Assembly (NCBI GenBank): GCA_024230435.1
Contig: JAAERL010001045.1
Coordinates: 62,001-126,000, forward strand
Length of the DNA: 64,000 nt
Direction of reading: 5' to 3'
From: Desulfobacteraceae bacterium
GTDB taxonomy: Bacteria; Desulfobacterota; Desulfobacteria; Desulfobacterales; Desulfosarcinaceae
Part shown: piece after piece, positions 1-9,628 of the stretch
How positions within the stretch are numbered: the first letter of the stretch is position 1
How the letters are laid out: each line of letters starts with the position of its first letter
Translations under genes and position numbers: made by a program
The notes under the pieces: model-generated
Database searches by the model: none
What the model was told of the DNA's origin: nothing
Seen by the model: only the letters and a program-made list of their open reading frames with translations

Positions 1-2
1 CC

Positions 3-488
3 GAGTCGGATATTTCCCTGGCGGCCGTTTCAGAAGCTATTATTATTGGCTTCAATGTCAGGCCTAATCCCAAAGTTCAGGAAATGGCCAACGAAGAACG
101 GGTCGATATACGCTATCACAATATTATCTACAATGTAATCAAAGAGATCAAAGACGCCATTGTGGGTATGATGGAATCCACCTTCGAAGAACGCATTCTC
201 GGCCAGGCAGAAGTGCGTCAAATTTTCCATGTGCCTAAGATTGGCACCATAGCCGGTTGTTATGTTACAAACGGCAAAATAGAACGTGGCCAGAAAACAC
301 GGCTTTTACGTGATGGTATTGTTGTTTATGACGGAAAAAACTCATCTTTAAGGCGCTTCAAGGATGATGTAAAGGAAGTCCAGAGTGGTTATGAATGCGG
401 TATCGGGCTTGAAAATTATAATGACATTAAAATCGGTGACATAATTGACTGTTATTACTTAGAGGAAATTAAACCCGAAGTCGATTAG
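3..488 (+). CDS. infB: Translation initiation factor IF-2, C-terminal part
   Basis: The 161 residues visible here are the C-terminal end of IF-2, the GTPase that places initiator tRNA on the 30S subunit. The frame is open to the left edge, so the G domain and most of the protein lie outside the window. The segment contains the conserved IF-2 stretch [20 protein letters not shown] and then the C-terminal beta-barrel domain ([16 protein letters not shown]). A methionine at 84 is internal, not a start. The following genes (DUF503, rbfA, nrnA-like, truB, rpsO, pnp) are the standard downstream neighbours of infB, which supports the call. Stop codon TAG is at 486-488. Confidence 0.96.
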   Translation, partial: ESDISLAAVSEAIIIGFNVRPNPKVQEMANEERVDIRYHNIIYNVIKEIKDAIVGMMESTFEERILGQAEVRQIFHVPKIGTIAGCYVTNGKIERGQKTRLLRDGIVVYDGKNSSLRRFKDDVKEVQSGYECGIGLENYNDIKIGDIIDCYYLEEIKPEVD

Positions 489-520
489 CCTGTTTGATAT
501 GGGATGAAAAATTGACGATT

Positions 521-583
521 TAGGCGATTGGCGGAAAAGAAGAAAAACAAGATGACATATTATTTGACTGCAAATCGCCTTAG
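521..583 (+). repeat. PAL1 repeat, core-deleted short copy
   Basis: This 63-bp stretch has both terminal arms of the dispersed palindromic repeat described at 28374 (left arm TAGGCGATTGGCGGAAAAGA, right arm TTTGACTGCAAATCGCCTTA). The about 100-bp central hairpin is missing. It lies between infB and the DUF503 gene inside a tight operon. Internal deletion with retained ends is typical of MITE-like elements. Confidence 0.8.
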
Positions 584-635
584 CGCCAGCACAAATGGCA
601 AATACGCCATTTCCGGTTAAGAACAATTAAAAAAT

Positions 636-953
636 ATGGGCAAGCGCAGCACAGATAACCCTCATATGGTGGTGGGATACGGAGTAATGATTTTCCGCTT
701 GCACGATTGCCGTTCACTTAAGGCAAAACGCAGCATAGTTAAAACCATCATTAAGCAGATTCGCAACCATTTTAACGCCTCCGTGGCGGAAGTTGGGTTA
801 AACGATGTGCATCAGCACACTCATATTGGATTCTCAATGTCAGGGTCCGACACCCAGGTAATCGATGCCAAAATGGATAAATTAATAAATTTTTCCGATG
901 ATTTAGGATTGGCAGAAATGATAGGAACAGAAACGGAAATTCTGCATTTGTAA
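636..953 (+). CDS. DUF503 (YlxP-like) family protein
   Basis: A 105-residue protein of the DUF503 family, found in many bacteria between infB and rbfA. The family core is clear: VGYGVMIFRLHDCRSLKAKR near the start, then a short alpha/beta domain. Molecular function is not established; the location suggests a link to ribosome biogenesis or translation. The start is uncertain: ATG at 636 has no clear ribosome binding site, and ATG at 666 (MVVGYGVM) would give a protein of more usual length. A shortened PAL1 repeat lies just upstream. Confidence 0.88.
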   Translation: MGKRSTDNPHMVVGYGVMIFRLHDCRSLKAKRSIVKTIIKQIRNHFNASVAEVGLNDVHQHTHIGFSMSGSDTQVIDAKMDKLINFSDDLGLAEMIGTETEILHL

Positions 954-975
954 AACGGCGGTAAACAGAGTAATC

Positions 976-1338
976 ATGAAACCTTACAATCGAAGTGAGC
1001 GCGTAGGCGGACTCATCAAACAGGTAATTGCAGAAATGCTTAAAAAGCGAATCAGCGATCCACGTATAGCTGATGTGACCCTGACCGGTATCAAGCTTAG
1101 CCGTGATCTGCGCGTTGCCACTATTTATTTTTCTATTACCGGTGATAAGGCCTGCCGGCAAGAAGCCCTGAATGGATTAAACCGTGCTTGTGGATTCTTT
1201 AAGCGTGAACTTGCCCAGCAACTTGATTTACGTTACATGCCAGATTTAAAATTTTTTTATGACGAATCCATTGATTATGGAGCCAGAATTGAACAATTGC
1301 TAAGCCAAGTGAATCAGAGCGATGAAAGCAATAGTTGA
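976..1338 (+). CDS. rbfA: 30S ribosome-binding factor A
   Basis: RbfA, 120 residues, a cold-shock and ribosome maturation factor that binds the 30S subunit and assists 16S rRNA 5'-end processing. The family signature is present: an opening RSERVGGLIKQVIAEMLKK, the SDPRIADVTLTGIKLSRDLR strand, and PDLKFFYDESIDYGARIEQL near the end, containing the typical F..D.S...G..IE pattern. Length is normal. The stop codon lies 17 nt inside the next gene, indicating translational coupling. Confidence 0.97.
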   Translation: MKPYNRSERVGGLIKQVIAEMLKKRISDPRIADVTLTGIKLSRDLRVATIYFSITGDKACRQEALNGLNRACGFFKRELAQQLDLRYMPDLKFFYDESIDYGARIEQLLSQVNQSDESNS

Positions 1339-2320
1339 TCAACTCCGAAAAAGCAAAACGGTTTTGATAGCTTCGCACACGCATCCTGATGGAGATGCCG
1401 TTGGAGCGCTATTGGCAATGGGATTGGCACTGAAATCCATGCATAAACAAGTCCGTATGTATAATGAAAGCCCTATTCCTGCGGTATATCGTTTTTTACC
1501 ATCCGTATCATCTATTATGCAGCAAACCGGGGCTATTGATTCATACGATTCGGTAGTGATAATGGACTGCGGCACAATTGAAAGAGTAGGAGCAGCAGCC
1601 GATGATTTTAAAAAAGCCGCCATATTGATTAACATCGATCATCATGTCACTAACACGGGATTCGGAAATCTGCGCCTTATCGATACCAAAGCCTGCGCAA
1701 CGGCTGAAATCATTTACCGGCTCATTGAATCATTGCCGGTACAAATAGACAGCGTCATGGCAACTGCCATATACACTGGAATTTTGAGCGATACAGGGTC
1801 ATTCAGATTTTCCAATACAAATAAACAGGCTTTTGCGATCTGTTCAAAAATGATTGATTATGGTGCAGACCCTTACGAAGTGGCCCAATATGTTTACGGT
1901 ACCTATTCGTTGGGGCGCATCAAATTGCTCAATCTGGCGCTCGATTCCCTGGAAATCGCTTTCAACGGCAAATTGTCCGTCATGACATTGACCCGCCGTA
2001 TGTTGACTGAAACGGGAACACAACCCGAAGATATCGATGGCATCATCAATTATGCCAGGCGTATAGAAGATATTAAGGTTGCGGCCTTGATCCATGAAAT
2101 CAGCAGCACCGGTAAAGATTCGTTTAGCGAATCTTCAGATTACCACGTCAGTCTGCGCTCGGATGGCTATGTGGACGTGGCTAAAATCGCCGCCCAATTT
2201 GGTGGTGGCGGACATTCGAGTGCAGCCGGGTTTAGTGTTGAAAAAATTACTCTGACTGAACTCAAAAAGACTATTTTCAACTGGACGGTTACCATCCCCG
2301 GCCTACGTGAATTGGATTGA
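1322..2320 (+). CDS. nrnA: DHH/DHHA1 phosphoesterase, NrnA-like
   Basis: A 332-residue DHH-family phosphoesterase, probably the bifunctional nanoRNase/pAp phosphatase type (NrnA). Metal-binding motifs are visible in order: SHTHPDGDAVG (H19, D23, D25), VIMDCG near residue 80, NIDHHVTNTGFGN near 105, and TGILSDTGSFRF near 155. The DHHA1 domain ends with GGGGHSSAAGF near 290. Its place between rbfA and truB is where this family is commonly found in many phyla. It overlaps rbfA by 17 nt and ends in a TTGA overlap with truB. Exact substrate (short oligoribonucleotides, pAp, or a cyclic dinucleotide product) cannot be read from sequence. Confidence 0.93.
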   Translation: MKAIVDQLRKSKTVLIASHTHPDGDAVGALLAMGLALKSMHKQVRMYNESPIPAVYRFLPSVSSIMQQTGAIDSYDSVVIMDCGTIERVGAAADDFKKAAILINIDHHVTNTGFGNLRLIDTKACATAEIIYRLIESLPVQIDSVMATAIYTGILSDTGSFRFSNTNKQAFAICSKMIDYGADPYEVAQYVYGTYSLGRIKLLNLALDSLEIAFNGKLSVMTLTRRMLTETGTQPEDIDGIINYARRIEDIKVAALIHEISSTGKDSFSESSDYHVSLRSDGYVDVAKIAAQFGGGGHSSAAGFSVEKITLTELKKTIFNWTVTIPGLRELD

Positions 2321-3237
2321 ACGGATTGAACGGACTCGTTGTTCTAAATAAACCGGCGGACATATCATCCGCCAAAGCCGTGTCCAAGGTTAAAAAGCTG
2401 GTTGGCGCTGCTAAGGTCGGCCATACCGGTACTTTGGACCCCTTCGCCACTGGGGTGCTGGTTTGCTGTATCGGCCAGGCTACGCGATTGGCCCGCTTTT
2501 TTCTTCACGGCAACAAAACGTATGAGGCAGTATTGCAATTAGGGACTGAGACTGATACGCAGGATGCAACCGGTCAAATTGTATCCCGGGCCGGCGTCCC
2601 TGATTTGGAACGCCCGCAGATTGAATCGGTTTTTAAAACTTTTAAAGGCAAACAGATGCAACACCCACCGGTTTATGCGGCGCTAAAGCACAAAGGCACC
2701 CCGCTATATAAACTGGCGCGGCAGGGAAAACCGGTTCAAAAGCCTCCCAGAGCCATAAACATATCGTCACTAAGAGTACTGGATGTGAACTTGCCGCAAA
2801 TTCGGTTTGTGGTTACCTGTTCGGGCGGTACGTATATCAGGACGCTGTGTGCTGATATCGGCCGGAAGATGGGAAGCGTTGGGCATTTAGCCAAATTACA
2901 CCGTACAGTTTCTAGCGGCTTTAATATTGATCAAGCCGTGTCGTTGGAAACGCTCCTGGAGCTAAAAAAACAAAGCCGGCACAATGATGTCATTATTCAT
3001 ATGTCTGCCGCCTTGAAAAAAATGCCAGCCTTCATTGCCACCGGGAAGGTATTGGAATGCATTCTCCAGGGTAAACAAATATCATCGGAGCTGGTGCCGT
3101 CATCAATCATAAAGCTCCCTGAAAACGTTGAGTTTGAAGACTACCTAAAAGTGGTTGATGGTAAAAACAGGCTTAGAGCCGTGCTGGAAAGAGCACCCAG
3201 TGGCGCCCGCTATAATTATTGTTGTGTTTTTCACTAA
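2317..3237 (+). CDS. truB: tRNA pseudouridine(55) synthase
   Basis: TruB makes pseudouridine 55 in the T loop of tRNAs. The catalytic motif [15 protein letters not shown] is intact with the nucleophilic aspartate at about residue 41, and the second signature [14 protein letters not shown] is present in the middle. A TTG start at 2317 overlaps the upstream TGA stop (TTGA). TTG at 2326 ([10 protein letters not shown]) is a plausible alternative. Length of 306 aa is normal, with a short C-terminal PUA-like part. Confidence 0.96.
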   Translation: MNGLNGLVVLNKPADISSAKAVSKVKKLVGAAKVGHTGTLDPFATGVLVCCIGQATRLARFFLHGNKTYEAVLQLGTETDTQDATGQIVSRAGVPDLERPQIESVFKTFKGKQMQHPPVYAALKHKGTPLYKLARQGKPVQKPPRAINISSLRVLDVNLPQIRFVVTCSGGTYIRTLCADIGRKMGSVGHLAKLHRTVSSGFNIDQAVSLETLLELKKQSRHNDVIIHMSAALKKMPAFIATGKVLECILQGKQISSELVPSSIIKLPENVEFEDYLKVVDGKNRLRAVLERAPSGARYNYCCVFH

Positions 3238-3287
3238 TCCATAGCAAACTTTCCGAAATGGTCTTACTTGAAGGAGGAAAAATATCA

Positions 3288-3557
3288 GTGGCACTTACAA
3301 CCCAAGACAAACAAGGCTTAATAAAAAAATACAAGTTGCATGAATCCGATACCGGAAGTCCGGAGGTGCAAATCGGATTGTTGACTCACCGGATTTTGTA
3401 TCTGACGGAGCATTTAAAAACTCATAAAAAGGATCATCACTCTCGTCGCGGTCTACTTATGCTGGTAGGGCGCCGCCGCCGGTTGTTAAACTATGTTAAA
3501 AATAATGATGTGCATCGGTATCGTACCATTATTGAGACATTGGGATTAAGACGATAA
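3288..3557 (+). CDS. rpsO: 30S ribosomal protein S15
   Basis: Ribosomal protein S15, which binds the central domain of 16S rRNA. The GTG at 3288 is chosen because it is preceded by a perfect AAGGAGG at 3271-3277 and yields exactly 89 residues, the family length. An upstream in-frame ATG at 3219 would overlap truB and add residues S15 does not have. Signatures seen: [35 protein letters not shown] and [10 protein letters not shown]. It is followed by an intrinsic terminator and then pnp, as in many bacteria. Confidence 0.98.
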   Translation: MALTTQDKQGLIKKYKLHESDTGSPEVQIGLLTHRILYLTEHLKTHKKDHHSRRGLLMLVGRRRRLLNYVKNNDVHRYRTIIETLGLRR

Positions 3558-3608
3558 CGCCTGATCTGCATGTGAATACGGCAGCCCGAAACCAGAGTCA
3601 TGAGAGTA

Positions 3609-3650
3609 GCCGCCGTTGGCCCCTTTTTTAGAGCCGGCGGCTGGTTTTTG
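3609..3650 (+). terminator. Intrinsic terminator between rpsO and pnp
   Basis: GCCGCCG at 3609-3615 pairs with CGGCGGC at 3635-3641, followed by TGGTTTTTG and a second T tract. A terminator in the rpsO-pnp gap is a known arrangement in enterobacteria. Here the pnp start lies about 140 bp downstream, so readthrough or a second promoter would feed pnp. Confidence 0.7.
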
Positions 3651-3785
3651 AATTTTTGGTTCGTGTAAAAAAACACAGATTCGTTTTTAAAAAGCTGCCA
3701 TAAGTCAGGAATGAGGATTAACGATTACCCATTGGCGAAATGGCCAATTTGAACTTATTTAATCCTTATTTCGTAGGAGAAATTA

Positions 3786-5870
3786 ATGGAAACTATAGTA
3801 TCAGCGGATTTGGGCGGTAAGCCCTTAACAATTCGCACGGGTAAAATCGCCAAACAGGCTGATGGCGCCGTTTTAGTTCAATACGGCGAGACTATGGTGC
3901 ATGTCACCGTGGTTGCGGCAAAAGATTCAAGTCCTGCCGATTTTTTACCCTTATCAGTTGAATACCAGGAAAAAATTTATGCCGCCGGACGAATTCCCGG
4001 AAATTATTTCAGGCGTGAAATCGGCCGCCCCAGTGAAAAAGAAACCCTCACAGCCCGTTTGATTGACCGTCCCATCCGGCCACTTTTTCCCAAACAGTGG
4101 CGTTATGAAACCCAGGTTATCGCCACCGTATTGTCAATGGACCAGGAACATGACCCGGATGTGCTGGCAATGGTGGGCGCCTCGGCTGCACTGACAATCT
4201 CCGATATCCACTTTGCCGGTCCCATCGCCTGCGTCCGCGTGGTGCGTGTCAACGGAGAACTCATTGCCAACCCGAGCTTGGAACAATCTCAAAATGCAGA
4301 TATTAATCTGATCGTGGCCGGTTCAAAAACCGGTGTGGTCATGGTGGAGGGCAGCGCAAATATCGTACCTGAAAAAGACATGCTGGAAGCGATCTTTTTC
4401 GGCCACAAAGCCATGCAACCGCTGATTGACATTCAAGAACAACTTCGGGACGCACTGGGAAAACCCAAACGTATCTTCGAACCTGCTGAAAAAGACGAAG
4501 ATTTGATAAACCGGGTGGCTCAAATAGCTACGGAAAGTATTCAAAAAGCAATCGTAATTCCGCAAAAAATGGAACGCGCTAAAGCTATGCGCCAAGCCAA
4601 AGAAGAAGCTTTTGCTGCTTTAGGCGAAGATTATGAGGAACGAAAAAAAGAAGTATACGAAATTTTATCTGATCTTCAAAAACAGCTTAGCCGTAATCTC
4701 ATTTTAAAAGAAGGCCGCCGTATCGATGGCCGCCGTTTTGATGAAGTCCGTCCTATTTCCTGCGAAGTTGGAATCCTTCCGCGTCCGCACGGCAGTGCTT
4801 TATTTACCCGTGGTGAAACCCAGGTGCTGGGTGTGCTGACCTTAGGATCAGGTCAGGATGAACAACGTGTTGAAACCCTAATTGGTGAAGAAGCCCGCCC
4901 CTTCATGCTGCATTATAACTTTCCTCCTTATTCAGTAGGAGAAGTCAAACGCATGGGAGGCCCCAGCCGCAGGGATATCGGACACGGCGGACTATCCACG
5001 CGAGCTTTGGAAAATGTTTTGCCAGAGCGAGGTGAAACATTTGATTACACCATCCGTCTGGTTTCCGAAGTTCTTGAATCCAACGGATCCTCGTCCATGG
5101 GAACAGTATGTTCCTGCACCCTGGCTATGATGGACGGAGGTGTACCCATCAAGGCTCCGGTATCGGGAATCGCCATGGGGCTGGTTAGCGAGGGCGATCA
5201 AGTCGTTATCCTTTCGGATATTTTAGGAGATGAAGATCATACCGGAGACATGGATTTCAAAGTCACCGGTACCAGAGACGGCGTTACCGCGTTGCAGATG
5301 GATATCAAAATTCTAGAGCTTTCCAGGCAAATCATGGAAAATGCCCTGGGACAGGCTCGTACCGGCAGAATTCATATCCTTGATAAAATGCTCGAATCGC
5401 TGTCAGAACCTCGCACAGATATTTCACCCCACGCGCCTAAAATTTTCACCCTTCGCGTTAACCCGGATAAAATTCGTGATATTATCGGCCCAGGTGGAAA
5501 AGTTGTTCGTGGAATACAAAGTGAAACAGACACAAAAATCGAAATCACGGATGATGGTCTGGTAAAAATTGCTGCCAATAACCAGGAAAAAGGCGAACAG
5601 GCCCTGGAGTCTATTCGTGCAATTGCCTTGGACCCTGAGGAAGGCGCTATTTATGAAGGTAAAGTGGTAAAAACCACAGATTTTGGCGCTTTTGTACAAT
5701 TAGCTCCAGGTACCGATGGATTAGTGCATATTTCCCAACTGGCAAACTATAGGGTTAAAAAAGTAACTGATATAGTAAATGAAGGCGATATCATTAAAGT
5801 CAAAGTTCTTGAAGTTTCCCAGGACGGAAGAATTCGTCTCAGCCATAAGGCAGTTACACAAGAGGACTAG
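3786..5870 (+). CDS. pnp: Polyribonucleotide nucleotidyltransferase (PNPase)
   Basis: PNPase is the phosphorolytic 3'-5' exoribonuclease of the degradosome. The 694 residues show the full order: first RNase PH domain ([20 protein letters not shown]), helical linker, second RNase PH domain ([20 protein letters not shown]; catalytic-side segment [20 protein letters not shown], shown as [15 protein letters not shown]), KH domain with the GxxG loop in [10 protein letters not shown], and C-terminal S1 domain ([19 protein letters not shown]). AGGAG at about 3775-3779 supports the ATG start. The stop lies 6 nt before the M16 protease GTG. Confidence 0.98.
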   Translation: METIVSADLGGKPLTIRTGKIAKQADGAVLVQYGETMVHVTVVAAKDSSPADFLPLSVEYQEKIYAAGRIPGNYFRREIGRPSEKETLTARLIDRPIRPLFPKQWRYETQVIATVLSMDQEHDPDVLAMVGASAALTISDIHFAGPIACVRVVRVNGELIANPSLEQSQNADINLIVAGSKTGVVMVEGSANIVPEKDMLEAIFFGHKAMQPLIDIQEQLRDALGKPKRIFEPAEKDEDLINRVAQIATESIQKAIVIPQKMERAKAMRQAKEEAFAALGEDYEERKKEVYEILSDLQKQLSRNLILKEGRRIDGRRFDEVRPISCEVGILPRPHGSALFTRGETQVLGVLTLGSGQDEQRVETLIGEEARPFMLHYNFPPYSVGEVKRMGGPSRRDIGHGGLSTRALENVLPERGETFDYTIRLVSEVLESNGSSSMGTVCSCTLAMMDGGVPIKAPVSGIAMGLVSEGDQVVILSDILGDEDHTGDMDFKVTGTRDGVTALQMDIKILELSRQIMENALGQARTGRIHILDKMLESLSEPRTDISPHAPKIFTLRVNPDKIRDIIGPGGKVVRGIQSETDTKIEITDDGLVKIAANNQEKGEQALESIRAIALDPEEGAIYEGKVVKTTDFGAFVQLAPGTDGLVHISQLANYRVKKVTDIVNEGDIIKVKVLEVSQDGRIRLSHKAVTQED

Positions 5871-5876
5871 AATTAA

Positions 5877-7160
5877 GTGACCGTCAAAAAAACCCTTCTG
5901 CCTAACGGTATTGTCGTAATAACCAGGAAAATGCCCGATGTACGATCAGTATCAATGGGCGTATGGGTCAATGTGGGCGCCAGGGACGAATCCTTTGAGC
6001 AAAGCGGATTGTCTCATTTTATTGAGCATATGATCTTTAAAGGGACCTTTCGCCGCACAGCTTATCAAATTGCCAAAGAATTCGATGCAATAGGCGGACA
6101 CACCAACGCTTTTACCGCCATGGAGCACACATGTTACCATGCCAAAGTAATGGATTCACATGTGGAAACCATGGTGGAAATTCTCTCGGACATATTCCTT
6201 AATTCCATATTCGATCCCGATGAGGTAGAGCGTGAACGTCCTGTAATTTTCCAAGAAATTGATATGGTTGAGGATACACCCGAAGAATATGTCCACCTGC
6301 TATCAGGCGGAAATTTTTGGGGCAACCACCCTTTGGGCCGTTCCATTTTAGGTACCCGCGAAAATATTAGCGACTTTGGAGCGGCTGCAATTAAGGATTT
6401 TTTTAATAATTTTTACCATCCAGAACATATAATCATTTCAGCCGCCGGGAACATCGAGCACGACCGTTTGCTGGACCTTGCAGGACCGGCGTTTGAAGCT
6501 ATCAAACCAAGCGATACAAAACTTCCGGAACGTATCTGCCCAAAAATTTACAGCGGTGTGAAGCAACATATACGTCCCCTGGAACAGGTACATATCTGCT
6601 TGTCCGCGATGGGCCTTTCGATAACCGATTCCCGCAGATTTGCCTTTTCATTGCTCAGTACCATAATTGGCGGGAACATGAGTTCGCGCCTATTCCAGCA
6701 AATCAGGGAACAACGCGGGTTAGCGTATGCTGTTTACTCGTTTACAACATCTCATGTGGACAGTGGCATGTTCGGTGTTTACACCGCAGTAAATGAAAAA
6801 AATGTCTTGCAAGCAACCCAATTGATTCTTCAAGCTTTGGAACAGCTATGCAGTTCGGCTGTTTCTGAAGAAGCGCTGCAGGATGCCAAGGAATACACCA
6901 AGGGGAACCTTTTCCTGGCCTCTGAAAGTGTGGACAATCAAATGGTTCGATTGGCCCAGAATGAAATCCATTTTAACCGCTTTATACCTCTGCAATCCAT
7001 CGTTGAACAGGTAGAAGCGGTAACGGTTGACGATATTGTCTCATTAGCCAGAACATTGTTCCAGCCGGATCGAATGTGCCTGACATTTTTAGGCCCGATG
7101 GCTGAAAAGCAAATTGACAACAATCTGATTGAACACCATATAAGCCGAAGAAAGGCTTAA
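5877..7160 (+). CDS. M16 family zinc metalloprotease (pitrilysin/YmxG-like)
   Basis: A 427-residue M16 peptidase, the family located just after pnp in many bacteria. The inverted zinc motif HFIEH is at residues 47-51, with the distal glutamate expected in ERERPVIFQEIDMVED around 120-130. The C-terminal half-domain carries the R/Y region GGNMSSRLFQQIREQRGLAY. No signal peptide is visible, so it is probably cytoplasmic. Start is GTG at 5877, close behind pnp. Substrate is not known. A tiny PAL1 remnant follows the stop. Confidence 0.93.
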   Translation: MTVKKTLLPNGIVVITRKMPDVRSVSMGVWVNVGARDESFEQSGLSHFIEHMIFKGTFRRTAYQIAKEFDAIGGHTNAFTAMEHTCYHAKVMDSHVETMVEILSDIFLNSIFDPDEVERERPVIFQEIDMVEDTPEEYVHLLSGGNFWGNHPLGRSILGTRENISDFGAAAIKDFFNNFYHPEHIIISAAGNIEHDRLLDLAGPAFEAIKPSDTKLPERICPKIYSGVKQHIRPLEQVHICLSAMGLSITDSRRFAFSLLSTIIGGNMSSRLFQQIREQRGLAYAVYSFTTSHVDSGMFGVYTAVNEKNVLQATQLILQALEQLCSSAVSEEALQDAKEYTKGNLFLASESVDNQMVRLAQNEIHFNRFIPLQSIVEQVEAVTVDDIVSLARTLFQPDRMCLTFLGPMAEKQIDNNLIEHHISRRKA

Positions 7161-7167
7161 ACCGGGG

Positions 7168-7190
7168 GGTGATTTACAGTCAATCGCCTT
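7168..7190 (-). repeat. PAL1 repeat, minimal remnant
   Basis: The 23 bp between the M16 protease and dut contain GGTGATTTACAGT joined directly to CAATCGCCTTA. These are the two outer ends of the PAL1 repeat with the whole interior missing. It is the second core-less copy within the infB operon. Confidence 0.6.
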
Positions 7191-7217
7191 AAACACCCAT
7201 CCAGTCGAATTAAAATT

Positions 7218-7679
7218 ATGAAAACCGACCGGCCTTGTATATTTTTCAAACGACTTGATAAAGCAGATGCAGATATTGCTTTGCCACGATATATGACCAA
7301 TCACGCTGCGGGTATGGACATTTACGCGGCCATCAGCGAGAGCCTGATCCTGGAACAAGGCCAAATCCGCTTGATTCCTTCCGGATTTGCCATGGCTCTG
7401 CCTCCGGGCTATGAAGCCCAGATCAGGCCACGAAGCGGGCTGGCTATAAAACACGGCGTTACCGTTATCAATTCGCCGGGCACCATAGATGCGGACTACC
7501 GCGGCGAGATAAAAATCGGTTTAATTAATCTGGGTCCATCGCTTTATACGATTCACCGTGGCGAACGTATCGCTCAGATGGTCATTCAACAGGTTTGCCA
7601 TCCCGATATAAAAGTGGTCAGCCAACTGGATGAGACCCTGCGAAACGATGACGGTTTTGGCAGCACAGGGCTTTTCTAG
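7218..7679 (+). CDS. dut: Deoxyuridine 5'-triphosphate nucleotidohydrolase (dUTPase)
   Basis: dUTPase hydrolyses dUTP to dUMP and pyrophosphate, keeping uracil out of DNA and feeding dTMP synthesis. All five trimeric dUTPase motifs are present in order: AGMDIYA, RPRSGLA, GTIDADYRGEIKI (catalytic aspartate and uracil pocket), GERIAQMVI and DGFGSTG at the C-terminus. Length of 153 aa is normal. It is co-directional with the M16 gene and overlaps the region upstream of the MBL hydrolase. Confidence 0.97.
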   Translation: MKTDRPCIFFKRLDKADADIALPRYMTNHAAGMDIYAAISESLILEQGQIRLIPSGFAMALPPGYEAQIRPRSGLAIKHGVTVINSPGTIDADYRGEIKIGLINLGPSLYTIHRGERIAQMVIQQVCHPDIKVVSQLDETLRNDDGFGSTGLF

Positions 7680-7689
7680 GACCTTTCCC

Positions 7690-8481
7690 ATGACTGTAAC
7701 TGAGCAAATGCTCAGCGTTTGCGTGTTGGCCAGTGGCAGCAAGGCAAATGCCATCTACGTAAGTGATGGTGAAACCGCGGTTCTGGTTGATGCCGGACTA
7801 TCCGGCATTGAGATTCAACGCCGTATGCAAGCTGTGAATTTGGATATCCAAAAGTTAAACGCGATCATTGTATCCCATGAGCATAGTGACCATATTCGCG
7901 GGGTGGGGGTTCTGGCCCGGCGGTATGACCTGCCGGTCTACATATCGAAACAAACCTATGACGTTGCCTCAACCGCCTTGGGCCGAATAGGTTTCCTGAA
8001 CACCATAGAAGTTGGAACAGCATTTTACATCAATGGCCTAAACATTTATCCATTTTCAACCTGTCATGACGCCGGCGATCCGGCGGGCTTTACAATTTGC
8101 AGTAATAACAAAAAAATCGGCATCGCAACGGATCTGGGCATCGCAACAAACATTGTCAAACAGCACCTGAGAAATAGCTCTATCCTGGTTCTTGAAGCCA
8201 ACCATGATCCCCGCATGCTGACACAAGGCCCCTACCCCTGGCCCTTAAAACAACGCATCAAAGGCCGTAACGGACATTTGTCAAATGAAAGTTCACGGGA
8301 TCTGCTGGCCGAAATCAAGCATAGCGGCCTAAGTCATGTGATCCTGGCTCATCTTAGCGAAATAAACAATACGCCCCAAAAAGCGTTGGAAACCATATCG
8401 CCGGTTTTCGGTCAGGAAAATCATAAAACAAAATTGCATGTTGCTTACCAGGGCCATTGTACGGATCTATTAACCCCATAG
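7690..8481 (+). CDS. MBL-fold metallohydrolase (YycJ/WalJ-like)
   Basis: A metallo-beta-lactamase-fold hydrolase with the metal motif HEHSDH (HxHxDH) and a later histidine in FSTCHDAGDPAGF. It opens with the sequence MLSVCVLASGSKANAIYVSD, typical of the YycJ/WalJ group, proposed 5'-nucleases. The open frame begins at 7630 inside dut; ATG 7690 is preferred because AGGA at 7678-7681 is well spaced and the overlap is avoided (263 aa). Last gene of the infB operon seen here. Confidence 0.88.
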   Translation: MTVTEQMLSVCVLASGSKANAIYVSDGETAVLVDAGLSGIEIQRRMQAVNLDIQKLNAIIVSHEHSDHIRGVGVLARRYDLPVYISKQTYDVASTALGRIGFLNTIEVGTAFYINGLNIYPFSTCHDAGDPAGFTICSNNKKIGIATDLGIATNIVKQHLRNSSILVLEANHDPRMLTQGPYPWPLKQRIKGRNGHLSNESSRDLLAEIKHSGLSHVILAHLSEINNTPQKALETISPVFGQENHKTKLHVAYQGHCTDLLTP

Positions 8482-8770
8482 CGCCCCATCCGGAATTTTT
8501 CGCATCTCCATGCCTTTAGCTCGGATTTTGTTGATATTATAGTGATAAGGGTCTTGGTTTGATTTTTTGTTCAAATATTATAAATTTTTGATGAAAATCG
8601 GTTTGAAAGAACTGTGATTCATAGAACACGAACTCAGCGCCTTCTGAAAAAAACTATTTTCTGCGGACAGAAAGCATGAGCGTATAAAATTATCTCACAT
8701 GAAATACATATTCCAAAACGTGCGGGAACCAGTATTGAACGGCCGTTATTAAAAAAGAATATTTTCTTAT

Positions 8771-9625
8771 CTAAAGAAAACCTTTTGGATTGTCTCTTTG
8801 AACAACAAACCACGGATTGAGCAAGTCAGGTTTGTTGTATGTTAGGGGTTGATCGCTTTCGTAAATTCGAATAGACGCGCCTGCGGATTCGGTGACGCCC
8901 TGGCCCGCGGCGGTATCCCACTCCATGGTCGGGCCAAGCCTGGGATAGATATCGGCTGTTCCTTCGGCCACTAGACAGATCTTCAGCGAACTGCCGGCCT
9001 GGATAAATTTTACGTCGCCTTTTTCTTTTTTCTTTTGATCGACAAATGCATTCAGTTCGGCCGTGCCATGAGAACGGCTGCCGACAATTGTATAAATCTG
9101 ATTAGGCGACTTGGCAAAAGGCAATTTTTCCGCAATGTCCATTAACGCCTTAAGCGTATCTTCCGGGTTGGATTTTGTATAACTTTGAAAATCAATATTT
9201 TGCACGCCAACCAGTTTATAAGCGCCGATTTGAGCGGAGCCAAAATAAAGCCACTGGGCCGCTGGCGCATAGACTACGCCCATTATGGGTTTTTGATTTT
9301 CAACAAGTGCGATATTTACAGTAAACTCACCGTTTCTTTTGATAAACTCCTTGGTTCCATCCAATGGGTCCACGATCCAAATCGTATCCCAGTTGCGCCT
9401 TTCTTCGTACAAAATATCCCTGCCTTCCTCGCTAATGGCTGGAATACCATGAACATTTAAGCGCTCTTTAATGATTTTATGGGATTTCTGATCGGCGATG
9501 GTTAGCGGTGAATTATCGGCCTTGGTTTCTACGCCGAAATCAGTTTCATACACCTTAAGGATTGCTTTGCCAGCGTCAACGGCAGCATGCACGGCATCAA
9601 CCAGATAATGAGCATATCTGTCCAT
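8771..9625 (-). CDS. cysQ: 3'(2'),5'-bisphosphate nucleotidase CysQ
   Basis: Inositol-monophosphatase superfamily enzyme that removes the 3'-phosphate of pAp (and PAPS), the by-product of PAPS-dependent sulfonation or reduction. Metal-binding motifs are intact: EE at residues 66-67, DPLDGT at 86-91 and MEWDTAAGQ near 230. The 284-residue length is slightly above average because of a lysine-rich insertion (DQKKKEKGDV). It starts 3 nt after the sat/cysC stop, so the two form an operon whose logic is PAPS synthesis and pAp removal. Confidence 0.95.
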   Translation of the reverse strand: MDRYAHYLVDAVHAAVDAGKAILKVYETDFGVETKADNSPLTIADQKSHKIIKERLNVHGIPAISEEGRDILYEERRNWDTIWIVDPLDGTKEFIKRNGEFTVNIALVENQKPIMGVVYAPAAQWLYFGSAQIGAYKLVGVQNIDFQSYTKSNPEDTLKALMDIAEKLPFAKSPNQIYTIVGSRSHGTAELNAFVDQKKKEKGDVKFIQAGSSLKICLVAEGTADIYPRLGPTMEWDTAAGQGVTESAGASIRIYESDQPLTYNKPDLLNPWFVVQRDNPKGFL

Positions 9626-9628
9626 AAC

